DNA from: Sporosalibacterium faouarense
Lineage (GTDB): Bacteria > Bacillota > Clostridia > Tissierellales > VENL01
DNA length: 64,000 bases
Reading direction: 5' to 3'
Assembly (NCBI RefSeq): GCF_016765695.1
Contig: NZ_JAETGO010000059.1
Coordinates: 18,252 to 82,251 of the forward strand
The notes beneath the pieces are model-generated. The model was given only the letters and a program-made list of their open reading frames with translations. It ran no database searches and was not told the origin of the DNA. The position numbers and the translations under genes were made by a program. Of this stretch, positions 25,965-35,529 are shown piece after piece (position 1 is the first letter of the stretch; each line of letters opens with the position of its first letter).

Positions 25965-27518
25965 ATGTCAGGGGATTATGGTAAATGGTTTAATAATTTT
26001 ATGGAATATATTAATAGTAAAAGTTATGAGGAAGCAGTCGAACATTTTAAAATAGGGTTTGAAATAGTATTTTCATCATCAAATATTTATGAGGTATATT
26101 GTCTAGCTTCTAAAATTCCAAAACAGTATTATAAAAGTAGTTTTTCTAAACTTTTACTAGGTTGGTTATGTTTTGCGTGTGGAGATAATAAAATGGTTGA
26201 ATGGGTTTTGCTAAATGTTAATGAGAATGAATTAAAAGAACCAGAGTACAGATCTACTTTTTATGCACTAAAGTCAATGACTACAGCAATGTACTCAAAA
26301 GAAGAGAGCTTAAGATATGGAGAGCGTGCTATAGAAGTGTTACAAAAGGAAAATTGGAGTTTTATTGCGGGAAATGCATATATGACTTATGGACGTCAGT
26401 TAACTAATAATAAGTTATATAGGAAAGGGGCAAGGTATTTTGAAAAGGCATATAATATTTTTAGAAAGTTAGAAGGAAATTTTCTATCTATCAACTGCTT
26501 TGTCAGTAATTGTTTAAACCTATATGCACTTGGCGAATGCAGAGAAGTTATAAACAAATGTAATGAAGCTTTAATGTTTAATACTTCTAAAAACTCTCAA
26601 GCAGATGATTATATAAGTATAATAAAGTTACCAATGGGGATGTCTTATTATGAGCTAAATAAAATATCACTTGCAATAGAAGCATTAAATGATGCTAAAT
26701 CAGCAATTGTTAATCTAAAATTAGTTCATATGCATGGTATTTTAGAACAGTATTTATTTGAATGCTATCGAATTGCAGATGATAAAAATAGTATGGAGAA
26801 AATAATTGCAGAATTAGAGTCTATATTTGCAAATGTTCATTATCCAGAGGCCAATAATCTAATAGCATCATTAAAAATAAAGATGGCTTTCTATAAGGGT
26901 GAAGATCCAAAAAAAGAATGGGTTGAAAAACTAGAACTAGCTTATCAATTAGAAAAAGAAGGAACACCTACATTCTTGTATGAAATATTAACTGAATTAA
27001 AACTGAGAGGTTATAGTAAATTAATGTCAAGTGATATCTTATTAAATAAACTCACAGGATTACAGTTTGAGGGTCATGTTCCTGAGATTCAGTCTATAAG
27101 CTTATATTTAGCAGAATTTTTTTATAATAAACATAAGAATAGTACGTCTAAGGTACATTTAAAAAATGCCTGTGAGATTTATGATGAATATAATATTTCA
27201 GCTAAATTTTTTAATGGTAGCCTAAGGTGTTATATATATCTTAGTGATATTAATAGCTCCATAGAATCAAAAATGAGATCTAGTGGACTATTACATGACA
27301 ATGTGAATGCTAGTGAAATAAAGGAAAATTTGACAAATAGAGAATTAGAGATTCTTCAACTAATCGGTCAAGGTAAGTCAAATAAGGAAATAGCAGAAAC
27401 ACTATTTATAAGTATTGGAACTACAAAGTGGCATATCAATCATATATACAGCAAACTGTCGGTAAAGAAGAGATTTAATGCTATTGAAAAAGCTAAAAGA
27501 CTTAACTTAATCTATTAA
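25965..27518 (+). CDS. LuxR-type regulator with TPR-like helical sensor region
   Basis: 517 residues. The last ~60 residues are a LuxR/GerE HTH: LTNRELEILQLIGQGKSNKE then IAETLFISIGTTKWHINHIY, SKLSVKKRFNAIEKA. Residues about 1-440 are helical repeats resembling the TPR region of MalT-type regulators (for example AYMTYGRQLTNNKLYRKGAR, YFEKAYNIFRKLEGN). The N-terminal ATPase of full MalT/LAL proteins is missing, so it is not a STAND ATPase. The input signal and targets are unknown. The ribosome-binding site is AAGGGGGG. Confidence 0.82.
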   Translation: MSGDYGKWFNNFMEYINSKSYEEAVEHFKIGFEIVFSSSNIYEVYCLASKIPKQYYKSSFSKLLLGWLCFACGDNKMVEWVLLNVNENELKEPEYRSTFYALKSMTTAMYSKEESLRYGERAIEVLQKENWSFIAGNAYMTYGRQLTNNKLYRKGARYFEKAYNIFRKLEGNFLSINCFVSNCLNLYALGECREVINKCNEALMFNTSKNSQADDYISIIKLPMGMSYYELNKISLAIEALNDAKSAIVNLKLVHMHGILEQYLFECYRIADDKNSMEKIIAELESIFANVHYPEANNLIASLKIKMAFYKGEDPKKEWVEKLELAYQLEKEGTPTFLYEILTELKLRGYSKLMSSDILLNKLTGLQFEGHVPEIQSISLYLAEFFYNKHKNSTSKVHLKNACEIYDEYNISAKFFNGSLRCYIYLSDINSSIESKMRSSGLLHDNVNASEIKENLTNRELEILQLIGQGKSNKEIAETLFISIGTTKWHINHIYSKLSVKKRFNAIEKAKRLNLIY

Positions 27519-27549
27519 TTTTAACTATTATATAAATAAAAGGCTTATA

Positions 27550-27585
27550 CCTAACTAAAAACACAACTTTAGTTAGGCTTTTTTT
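27550..27585 (+). terminator. Rho-independent terminator after the LuxR-type gene
   Basis: CCTAACTAAA (27550-27559) and TTTAGTTAGG (27568-27577) form a perfect 10-bp stem, followed by CTTTTTTT. Confidence 0.88.
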
Positions 27586-27638
27586 ATTGCTATTAATAAT
27601 ATAATGATAAGCAAATAGATTTAAGGAGGTTTTTTAAA

Positions 27639-28253
27639 ATGCAAGAAACATTACAAGAGCATTTTCATCAGTGGGGTGGAGTACTATTTTTTATAATCTT
27701 ATACTCTATACTGTTACTTTTTATCCCTTTTTATAAGAAGGCAAATAGAAAGCCTACAACGGCTTATATGGCTTTCGTTTTGGCATTTGCAATAGAGATG
27801 CATGGAATACCTATGAGTATGTACTTTATATCCTGGATAATTGGAAGAAAATTACCTAACGGGATACTTTGGGGTCATACCCTTAATCAATATATTGGAT
27901 ATTGGGGAATGTATTTAGGCATTGGATGTGCAATATTATCTATAATATTAGTGGCAAATGGCTGGTATAATATCTATCATAAATACTGGTCAAGAGAAAA
28001 AGGTGAGGGAAGAGTAGTAAAGACTGGAATTTATAGATATATAAGGCATCCTCAATATACGGGGTTTGTTTTGATGACAATTGCTATGATGATGATATGG
28101 GCGACTCTATCTATGATTATTATTTGGCCAATTATGGTATACACATATTATCGTTTAGCTAAAAAAGAAGAGAGGGATATGGTAATGGAATTTGGTGAGG
28201 AGTATATTAGATATATGAAAAAAACGAAAATGTTTATACCTTATATCATCTAG
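27639..28253 (+). CDS. Isoprenylcysteine carboxyl methyltransferase-like membrane protein
   Basis: 204 residues with five hydrophobic segments. The C-terminal part carries the ICMT/PEMT-family SAM-binding pattern GIYRYIRHPQYTGFVLMTIA (about 126-145), then KKEERDMVMEFGEEYIRYMK. Bacterial members are membrane methyltransferases of mostly unknown substrate. The ribosome-binding site is AAGGAGG. It precedes the MerR gene by about 100 bp but has a separate promoter signal. Confidence 0.82.
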   Translation: MQETLQEHFHQWGGVLFFIILYSILLLFIPFYKKANRKPTTAYMAFVLAFAIEMHGIPMSMYFISWIIGRKLPNGILWGHTLNQYIGYWGMYLGIGCAILSIILVANGWYNIYHKYWSREKGEGRVVKTGIYRYIRHPQYTGFVLMTIAMMMIWATLSMIIIWPIMVYTYYRLAKKEERDMVMEFGEEYIRYMKKTKMFIPYII

Positions 28254-28282
28254 AGAGTTATAATAAAAATATATAAATACTA

Positions 28283-28313
28283 TTGACTCTAACGTTACGT
28301 TATAGATTATTAT
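28283..28313 (+). promoter_or_regulatory. MerR-type promoter with 19-bp spacer and central dyad
   Basis: TTGACT (28283-28288), a 19-bp spacer and TATTAT (28308-28313). Inside the spacer is TAACGT-T-ACGTTA (28290-28302), a perfect 6-1-6 dyad. The long spacer plus dyad is the signature of promoters activated by MerR-family proteins through DNA distortion; the MerR gene itself is directly downstream. Confidence 0.8.
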
Positions 28314-28354
28314 ATAATTGCAAGGGAAAATAAAAAAACAAAGGAGAGATTTTT

Positions 28355-29122
28355 ATGGGATACAAAGTAAAAGATGTGGCTGATTTAGTTGGGATCAGTG
28401 TGAGGACTCTACATCATTATGATCAAATAGATTTATTGAAGCCAGAATCTGTAACTGCGGCCGGGTATAGATTATATTCCAATAAGGATCTTGAAAGATT
28501 ACAGCAAATCTTATTTTTTAAGGAACTAGATTTTTCTTTGCAGGATATTAAAGATATTCTCAATAGTCCAGACTTTGATAGAGTACGTACTTTAAAAATG
28601 CATAAAAAGCTACTAATAAAAAAGAAAAAAAGATTGGAGAATATTATTAACTCTGTAGAAAAAACTATTGATTCGATTGAAGGAGGGAAAGAAATGAGCA
28701 ATAAAGAGATGTTTGAAGATTTTGATATGAAAGAGATAAAGCTACATCAAGAAAAATATGCTGAAGAGACAAAGAAAAAATACGGCAATACTGACGCATA
28801 TGCTGAAAGTATGAAAAAGACTTCAAAATATACAGAAGAGGACTGGAAAAGAATAAAGGATGAGTCTCAAGAAATTAATAGTATGATAGTAAAGAATATG
28901 GAAAAGGGACCGGATAATCCAGTTGTTCAAGAGTATATTGATAAGTTTAGAAAGCATATAACAGATAGTTACTATAACTGTACTCTAGAAATATTTAGAG
29001 GATTAGGTGAATTATATGTTAGTGATGAAAGATTTACTAATAATCTTGAGAAAGTTAAGGAAGGCTATGCTGAATTCCTAAGAGAAGCAATCCTTATATA
29101 TTGTGATAGATTAGAAAAATAA
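28355..29122 (+). CDS. MerR-family regulator with TipAS antibiotic-recognition domain
   Basis: 255 residues. The N-terminal MerR winged helix is clear (YKVKDVADLVGISVRTLHHY, DQIDLLKPESVTAAGYRLYS), followed by a coiled-coil dimer helix (about 80-115). From about 120 the TipAS domain appears (YAESMKKTSKYTEEDWKRI, NPVVQEYIDKFRKHI), as in TipAL and Bacillus Mta. Such proteins activate multidrug-response genes, and TipAS binds thiopeptides in TipAL. The 19-bp-spacer promoter upstream suggests autoactivation. An internal in-frame ATG at residue 113 (preceded by GGAGGG) could yield a TipAS-only short form, as in TipA. Confidence 0.93.
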   Translation: MGYKVKDVADLVGISVRTLHHYDQIDLLKPESVTAAGYRLYSNKDLERLQQILFFKELDFSLQDIKDILNSPDFDRVRTLKMHKKLLIKKKKRLENIINSVEKTIDSIEGGKEMSNKEMFEDFDMKEIKLHQEKYAEETKKKYGNTDAYAESMKKTSKYTEEDWKRIKDESQEINSMIVKNMEKGPDNPVVQEYIDKFRKHITDSYYNCTLEIFRGLGELYVSDERFTNNLEKVKEGYAEFLREAILIYCDRLEK

Positions 29123-29173
29123 TAAAAAGTCTGGCAAGGTTTAATTTTAGGTGAGTTTTAGCTATAAAAGTGT

Positions 29174-29220
29174 AAAAAGGATATCTAAATGTTGTGATAA
29201 ACTAACTTAGATATCCTTTT
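29174..29220. terminator. Terminator between the MerR gene and the LtaS-like gene
   Basis: AAAAGGATATCTAA (29175-29188) and TTAGATATCCTTTT (29207-29220) pair perfectly around an 18-base loop, between converging genes. Confidence 0.78.
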
Positions 29221-29279
29221 ATACATAATAGGGCTATGGCAAACCTAGTTAATAATATCTAGTTATATAAATTCCTCGA

Positions 29280-31301
29280 TTATTCTTTTTTAAGAATCTT
29301 GCTATAATAATCTGTCTCTAAAATTTTAGCAGAGAAGTGAAACTTGCTGTCTACAAAGGCAGATACTTTATCAATATAGTCTTGGTTAACCTTTATGCCA
29401 TCTACTGGTGTGAACCTTCCAGTTTTTGCATCATACCGTCCTTTATCTGTTATAAAGCTTTTATCTAGAAAAACTACTAAAGGTGTTGAGTTGGAGAATA
29501 TATCACTGCCCATAAGTAGTCTGGAATCATATTCTAGTCCCAACAGATTAGAAATAGTTGGATTAATGTCAAGACTTGAACAAGGTTTGTCTATCGTAAT
29601 AGGCTCAATATTCTCTGTATATATAATAAGAGGACTTTTGTAAAGTTCAAAGGTGTGTTCAACATCGTGACCTGCAAGTTCATCTATTGTTTTATATTCT
29701 AGTCCATATGGATAGTGATCAGCGCTCATAACTATTAGAGTCTTATCTGCGAGACCTGCTTCTTCTAGTTCTTTTAACAAATATTCTAAAGCTTTATCTA
29801 GCTCTATTTGAGTTGCTATATAAGCCTTAGCTTGTTCTGAGTATGGCAAATCTGCTACATATTCCTTATTCTTTAATGCGATATAATTTCCTGAAAAAGA
29901 ATACTGCATATGTCCACTTACAGTCATATAATAAGCATGAAAAGGCTCTTCATTTATGTACTCAGGAATTGTTTTCTCCATCATTTCTATATCAGATTCA
30001 GGCCAAGTTTCTTTTACGTCGAGACCATGACCTAGAGCTTTATATTCATAACCCATATTTGGATGAGATATATCCCTTCTATAATAAGAATAGGTATGAT
30101 TGTGATAGGCTATAGTTTTATAACCAATATCTTTAAGTTGATTACCCATTACAAATGGTAGTTCTATTGCTCCTGATTTATAAAAACTCCAAACACCACT
30201 TTTAGGAATTAATCCTGTACATGCCACATATTCACCATCGGAGGTGCTTACTCCCCAAATAGGATTATAGAAATTTGTGAAATTATAACCTTTATGGACC
30301 ATTTTATATAAAGTCGGAGTAAGGTCTTTATTCACTGCATAGGGAGAAAAGCTTTCAGCAGTTATAAATATTAGATTGTAGCCTTCGTACTTTCCTGTAA
30401 ATTCATTCTTAGCAGTTGGCTCTAAATTACTAAAATATGTATGAATTGCTTTAATATTCTTATTTTCTTCATTAGCAATAAGCTGGCCGAAAGGTATATC
30501 TAGAATATTGTATTCAATCTTAACTCCCTTAACCTTCTTTTCAATTGCTGTAGCATTTTTGAAACCATTACTATCTTCAGTTAATACATTATCTAATAGT
30601 ATTTTTTCACTAGGACTCAAATTAGTAGGTAAATATGCAGTGGTTGAAACTTCGACTACTGGTGACCACCCAGAAACAAGTCTTTGTAAATCTATACGCA
30701 TGGTAGTAATGAGTCCGATTTTCTGAATTGAAAGAATCGGATAATTATTTTTGAAATAGAGGTCATAGGCAGAGTACTGACCACTATTATTCATATATAC
30801 AGTTCCTACACCTATTAAATGAGATATGAGTATTAAGAAAATAAAAATAATTCTAGGTAATTTACTTATCTTACTAAAAGAAAGCATCTTTTTGCCTAAA
30901 ATAATTATTAATATAACAGGAATGAAAAATAATAAAATCCAAAAAGAATTTTTAACTGTAGCTGATAGTATATCTTTCCAAAAATCTAAGATTTGGGCAG
31001 AGTTTCCTGCTGAATATAAGCTGTAGAATGTCCTAAAGAATTTGAAATATATGAACTGAGAGGCAAAAATGAAAGAAACTACTGTGAGTAAGGCGATGGA
31101 TAATATATGATTAATTTTATCTTTGAATAGGCTACATATTAAGTACAATATTATTGAAAGAGAAATTAGAAATATTAATGATATAATTAATCCAGACGTT
31201 AAAATTTTAGTGGAAGTAGCTATTCTAAAAATTATTTCCATAAAAAATAGTGATAACATGAAATAAATTAATAAACTAAAGGGTTTTTTGAATTTTAACA
31301 T
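29280..31301 (-). CDS. LTA-synthase-family membrane sulfatase/phosphoglycerol transferase
   Basis: 673 residues. Five hydrophobic segments lie in the first ~170 residues; an extracellular alkaline-phosphatase-fold domain follows. Active-site landmarks match LtaS: NLIFITAESFSPYAV, the nucleophile Thr353 in WGVSTSDGEY, and SADHYPYGL with GHDVEHTFELYKSPL for metal ligands. LtaS enzymes polymerise glycerol phosphate from phosphatidylglycerol into lipoteichoic acid; whether this paralogue is the main synthase or a primase/modifying enzyme cannot be decided. The distal residues extend past the family core by about 60. The ribosome-binding site is AAAGGAG. It is divergent from the polysaccharide deacetylase. 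Confidence 0.9.
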   Translation of the reverse strand: MLKFKKPFSLLIYFMLSLFFMEIIFRIATSTKILTSGLIISLIFLISLSIILYLICSLFKDKINHILSIALLTVVSFIFASQFIYFKFFRTFYSLYSAGNSAQILDFWKDILSATVKNSFWILLFFIPVILIIILGKKMLSFSKISKLPRIIFIFLILISHLIGVGTVYMNNSGQYSAYDLYFKNNYPILSIQKIGLITTMRIDLQRLVSGWSPVVEVSTTAYLPTNLSPSEKILLDNVLTEDSNGFKNATAIEKKVKGVKIEYNILDIPFGQLIANEENKNIKAIHTYFSNLEPTAKNEFTGKYEGYNLIFITAESFSPYAVNKDLTPTLYKMVHKGYNFTNFYNPIWGVSTSDGEYVACTGLIPKSGVWSFYKSGAIELPFVMGNQLKDIGYKTIAYHNHTYSYYRRDISHPNMGYEYKALGHGLDVKETWPESDIEMMEKTIPEYINEEPFHAYYMTVSGHMQYSFSGNYIALKNKEYVADLPYSEQAKAYIATQIELDKALEYLLKELEEAGLADKTLIVMSADHYPYGLEYKTIDELAGHDVEHTFELYKSPLIIYTENIEPITIDKPCSSLDINPTISNLLGLEYDSRLLMGSDIFSNSTPLVVFLDKSFITDKGRYDAKTGRFTPVDGIKVNQDYIDKVSAFVDSKFHFSAKILETDYYSKILKKE

Positions 31302-31502
31302 TAGTGTTATCTCCTTTCATTTTATATTATAGTATAATATGAATTAATATACGATTATTATATTTAGACAATATGACTGTGAAATAATGGTATTCATATC
31401 ATTGTAAATAGCATTATGTTGATGGAACTGCATTACATAATTACTATTATCTAATACCCTGTTTTTCATATACTAATAAGATATTCAAGGAGGACAAACT
31501 AT

Positions 31503-32222
31503 ATGAAGAAAAAAGCGTTAATAGGTGTACTTATATTAATATTATTAATAGGAATGTCATACATAGTCTATAAAGTTATGAATTCAAGAACATTTCAATT
31601 AATGGGAGAAATCATACAAAAGGCTGATACAGAAGAAAAGGTTGTTGCAATTACATTCGATGATGGACCAACTGATAATACAGATAGTATTTTAAAGATA
31701 TTAAATGACGCTGATATTAAGGCAACCTTCTTTTTAACTGGGAAAAGTATAGAGGAAAATCCAGAGGAAACTAAGAAAATTGTTACAGCTGGACATGAGT
31801 TAGGAAATCATACGTATTCTCATAAGAGAATGGTTTTCAAATCGCCTTCCTTTATTAAAGAAGAGATTAATAAAACAGACAAACTTATTAGAGAAGCTGG
31901 TTATAAAGGTGAAATACATTTTAGGCCTCCAAATGGTAAGAAGTTAGTGTTCTTGCCTTACTATCTAAATAAGAAAGATAAAAAAACAATTATGTGGAAT
32001 ATTGAGCCTGACTCATATCCTGAAATAGCTAAGGATAAAGATAAGATAGTCAAATTTATAAATGACAATATAGAACCAGGATCAATTATACTTTTACATG
32101 TAATGTATGATACTGAAGAAAGAAAATCACTAGAATCTATAAAGGATATAATTTTAAATTTGAAAGAAAAAGGATATGAGTTTAAGACAGTTTCAGATTT
32201 ATTAAAATATAGTGATAAATAA
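31503..32222 (+). CDS. Polysaccharide deacetylase (NodB-homology, PgdA/PdaA type)
   Basis: 239 residues with an N-terminal membrane anchor or signal (MKKKALIGVLILILLIGMSY). The NodB domain starts at about residue 45: AITFDDGPTDN (catalytic Asp and metal Asp), ATFFLTGKSIEENP, zinc histidines in LGNHTYSHKRM, RPPNGKK, and the catalytic His in IILLHVMYD. It deacetylates N-acetyl groups of peptidoglycan or another surface glycan outside the membrane, a change that usually raises lysozyme resistance or, in sporulation homologues, prepares muramic lactam. The ribosome-binding site is AAGGAGG. Confidence 0.92.
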   Translation: MKKKALIGVLILILLIGMSYIVYKVMNSRTFQLMGEIIQKADTEEKVVAITFDDGPTDNTDSILKILNDADIKATFFLTGKSIEENPEETKKIVTAGHELGNHTYSHKRMVFKSPSFIKEEINKTDKLIREAGYKGEIHFRPPNGKKLVFLPYYLNKKDKKTIMWNIEPDSYPEIAKDKDKIVKFINDNIEPGSIILLHVMYDTEERKSLESIKDIILNLKEKGYEFKTVSDLLKYSDK

Positions 32223-32368
32223 ATTATTAACATGAGCTTCAGAAAAGCGAATAAAAATATATTCTATGTCTGTGAATTGTAATGGGGAAGGAAAGAGATG
32301 ATGATTATAGAAATATAAAATGAACTAATAATTTAGTCTCGTTATTATAATTGGGAGGAGAGATGGGA

Positions 32369-33775
32369 ATGAAACTTAAAATACTACATATCAATGATTT
32401 GCATAGTAGATTTGAGAATTTAGCCAAAATATCTACTATAATTAAAAATCTCGAGGATGACAATACCATTATTTTAGATGCTGGAGATAATGCAGACTTT
32501 ATGAGAATTGAAACAGAAGGAACAAATGGGGAAGTAAGTTCAGCTATATTAAATAAAATAGGATTTGATGCCAGAGTTTTCGGGAATAACGAAGGCTTTG
32601 CAGGGAAAGAAAAAGGAAAAGTGATTTCTAAAACTAGCGAGTTTCCGACAGTGACATGTAACTTATATCATTCAGATGGTGAGAAGCTAGAATACTTAAA
32701 GGATGCCATAGTAATAAATAAAAATGGTATTAGAGTACTTATAATTGGAGTTACGGCACCATATAATGAATTTTATAATTTATTTGAAGTCCATGCAAAA
32801 GAACCAATTGATGAAATAAGAAGGGTTTTACAAAATTATTCAAAATCACAATATGATATGGTTGTATTATTATCTCACTTAGGACTGAGAGAGGATAAAG
32901 AGCTAGCTGAGAAGATAGGGGAAATTGATGTAATTATTGGTGGACATAGCCATAGCATACTAGATGAACCAATTAGTATAAACGAAACTATTATTCATCA
33001 AGCAGGAAGCTATGGAGAGTTCTTGGGAGAGTTAAGTGTTGATTATGATACTCGAGAGAATAGAATTACGGATTATTCAGGGAAATTAATTAAGAGTAGT
33101 GATTACAGTGAAGACCAGGAAGTTATAAGTATAATAGAAGAATATAGTCTAAAAGCAAATGAATATTTAAGCAAACCACTTTTTAAGATAGAAAAAATAT
33201 TAACTCACTCTCTCTCGGAAGAAAATGATATTGGCAATCTATTAGCAGATGCTCTAAGAGACGTATTAGGTACAGATATAGGAATAATAAACAGTGGTGT
33301 AATGAATAAGGGAGTAGAAACTGGGTCTATTTCTAAAAAAGAACTACTAGAAATATGTCCATCTCCATTAAATCCTACTTATATAGAAATACAAGGAAAG
33401 GATTTATTGAATGCACTAGAAAAATCGTTATTAGCAGAATACCATAATGCCGATGGCAAAGGTTCAGGCTTTAGAGGAAAGTGGCTGGGGAATATCCAAG
33501 TTTCTAGTAATGTTACGGTAAAATATAGGGAAGAGGAGCAGCCATTGAGCAAAATAGAGAATATTACTATTAATGGAGAGCTATTAAATCTCAAAAGATG
33601 GTATACTGTAGGGACATCAGACTATCTTCAGAGAGGTACAGGTTATTCAGAATTAGCAAATTGTAAAAACGAAAGATATAATCCAGAGTATTTAAGAGAT
33701 ACTTTAGAGGATTATCTAAAAAAACAAGAGTTCGTTTCCAAAGCCTTTAAAAGAAGATTTATAAAAGTAGGATAA
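32369..33775 (+). CDS. YunD-like metallophosphatase/5'-nucleotidase
   Basis: 468 residues from ATG 32369 (GGAGGAG 8 bp upstream; ATG 32363 also possible). The N-terminal calcineurin-like domain has LHINDLHSRF, LDAGDNADFM, FGNNEGF, VVLLSHLGL and GGHSHS; the C-terminal 5'-nucleotidase domain has INSGVMNKG and GTSDYLQRGTGYS. The usual GNHE motif reads GNNEG, with Asn for the catalytic His, as I recall for the Bacillus YunD branch, so activity may differ from UshA. There is no signal peptide, so it is probably cytoplasmic. Confidence 0.88.
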   Translation: MKLKILHINDLHSRFENLAKISTIIKNLEDDNTIILDAGDNADFMRIETEGTNGEVSSAILNKIGFDARVFGNNEGFAGKEKGKVISKTSEFPTVTCNLYHSDGEKLEYLKDAIVINKNGIRVLIIGVTAPYNEFYNLFEVHAKEPIDEIRRVLQNYSKSQYDMVVLLSHLGLREDKELAEKIGEIDVIIGGHSHSILDEPISINETIIHQAGSYGEFLGELSVDYDTRENRITDYSGKLIKSSDYSEDQEVISIIEEYSLKANEYLSKPLFKIEKILTHSLSEENDIGNLLADALRDVLGTDIGIINSGVMNKGVETGSISKKELLEICPSPLNPTYIEIQGKDLLNALEKSLLAEYHNADGKGSGFRGKWLGNIQVSSNVTVKYREEEQPLSKIENITINGELLNLKRWYTVGTSDYLQRGTGYSELANCKNERYNPEYLRDTLEDYLKKQEFVSKAFKRRFIKVG

Positions 33776-34292
33776 AAAAGATAGAAGAAGATAATGTAAT
33801 CCTAATATATTACATGGATGGTGGGGAACTAAACTTATTTGATGCAATAAATAGAGGTGAGATATAAATATATAGTCTGAGAAAGTTGGGTCATTACCTA
33901 ATAGCCTAGCTTTCTCTTTTTATATAAATAAAAGAGTTATTTATACTTCAATTAATATAAATAGCTTATAGCTAGAAAGATTTTTGACTTGATATTTTAA
34001 ACAATAAGAAAAATTTTAAGAGAAAGGGGTTAGATAGTAAGAGTGGAATTGTAAAACTAATTTAGAATTATATATCAGATTTGTTAAATACTATTGGTAT
34101 GGAAATAGCATAATGATTTAATTTAAGAGGATTATCACTTTTCTTAAGACAAGATTTATAGTAGAATGAAATTATCAAGAATTAACAAAACGTAAATACT
34201 TAAAGATAAGTATAACTAATATGTGTGTAGAATTGACAATAGATATACAAATTAAAAGATAGTTTGCGATTTTTTTATGAGGAGATGGATTA
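33776..34292. other. 517-bp gap with a terminator and a possible gene tail
   Basis: Just after the nucleotidase stop, one plus-strand frame reads MDGGELNLFDAINRGEI and stops at 33865. It looks protein-like but has no ribosome-binding site and is not recognised. A terminator-like hairpin follows (33879-33920). From 33921 to 34292 I see only AT-rich DNA and a lone TTGACA at 34233-34238 without a good -10. The ribosome-binding site GAGGAG of the next gene is at the end. Confidence 0.4.
33879..33920 (+). terminator. Terminator-like hairpin after the nucleotidase
   Basis: GAGAAAG (33879-33885) pairs with CTTTCTC (33910-33916); inner GG/CC pairs add weakly; then TTTTTAT. Confidence 0.6.
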
Positions 34293-35477
34293 ATGAAGAA
34301 TAAAGCTGTTATTCTAGGAGCTAATTATTACATAGGACTTAGTGCTATTCGTTGTCTAGGAATTCATGGAATAGAGGTTGTGGCAGTTGATTACTCATGG
34401 AAAGGAACTTATGGATTTTATTCAAAATATTGCTCAGAAACTCTTATAGCACCACATTATAAAAAAGACTCTAAAGGATTAATTGAATTTCTGATTGAGT
34501 ACGCTAAGAAACAGAATGAGATACCAGTCCTAATTCCGTGTGGAGACCCTTATGTGGAGCTTATAGACGAGTATTTGTTGACTCTGAAAGAGTACTATTT
34601 AATACCTCAAACGGAGCAAGGACTCTATACTAAGGTAATGAATAAGGGAACTCTACATAGCCTTGCAGAGAAGCACGAAGTTGCTGTTCCAGAGACAGTA
34701 AAAATTGATGATGAAAACTTTAGACAAAAAGTAGAAGAAATTATTAAGTTTCCATGCTTAGTTAAACCCACTGATTCCCCAACTTTTGTATCAATTTTCA
34801 GGAAAAAAATGTTTACAGTTAACAATATGCAAGAGTTAGATGAAGCAGTAGAGAAAGCTAAAGATGCAGGGTTAGAAGTCATTATACAAAGAATTATTCC
34901 AGGATTTGACGATCATATGCATACATTTGACGCATATTTAAATCAAGATGCTAAAGTGACTCACTGGTTAACCTGTCAGAAATATCGTCAATATCCAATC
35001 AATTTTGGTGCATCTGTATATACAGGACAAAAGTATATTCCAGAGCTATATGATATTGGGGCAAGATTCTTAGAGGACATTGGATTTAAAGGATTTGCAG
35101 AAATAGAGTTTAAAAAGGATGCTGAAACAGGAAAGTTTTATCTAATAGAAGTGAATGTAAGACTTTCCAATCTCAATAGTTTAGTATATAAAGCTGGACT
35201 TAATATGCCTTATATAACTTATAGAGATTTGATTGGAAATCCTTTAGAGCCTAAAGCAATTAAAAATAATACAAAGTTAGTTTTTTGGTATGCCTATGAA
35301 GATATTTTAGCGGTAAGAAACTATATTAGAAAAAAACAATTGACTATATCGCAGGTATTAAGGTCATACTTTCAACCAAAGGCTTATGCTATATGGGATT
35401 GGAAAGACATCAAGCCAGCTTTAGTCTTCTTTAGAACAAAGGTCGGACGTGCTTTTAAAAAAATATTTAGTAAATAA
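34293..35477 (+). CDS. ATP-grasp carboxylate-amine ligase (D-aspartate-ligase-like)
   Basis: 394 residues. The N-terminal pre-ATP-grasp fold starts KNKAVILGANYYIGLSAIRC; the ATP-grasp core follows with FPCLVKPTDSP (lysine), VIIQRIIPGFDDHMHTF, and the metal-binding region FAEIEFKKDAETGKFYLIEV then NVRLSNLN. This is the carbamoyl-phosphate-synthase-like branch that includes D-aspartate ligases of peptidoglycan cross-bridges. It joins a carboxylate and an amine through an acyl phosphate. It is 52 bp upstream of a MurE-like ligase, so the two probably act in one pathway. Acceptor and donor are unknown. Confidence 0.8.
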   Translation: MKNKAVILGANYYIGLSAIRCLGIHGIEVVAVDYSWKGTYGFYSKYCSETLIAPHYKKDSKGLIEFLIEYAKKQNEIPVLIPCGDPYVELIDEYLLTLKEYYLIPQTEQGLYTKVMNKGTLHSLAEKHEVAVPETVKIDDENFRQKVEEIIKFPCLVKPTDSPTFVSIFRKKMFTVNNMQELDEAVEKAKDAGLEVIIQRIIPGFDDHMHTFDAYLNQDAKVTHWLTCQKYRQYPINFGASVYTGQKYIPELYDIGARFLEDIGFKGFAEIEFKKDAETGKFYLIEVNVRLSNLNSLVYKAGLNMPYITYRDLIGNPLEPKAIKNNTKLVFWYAYEDILAVRNYIRKKQLTISQVLRSYFQPKAYAIWDWKDIKPALVFFRTKVGRAFKKIFSK

Positions 35478-35529
35478 GAAAAGAAAAAAATTCAAAATAC
35501 ATTTTGATAAGTGAAGGGAGATAACAATC

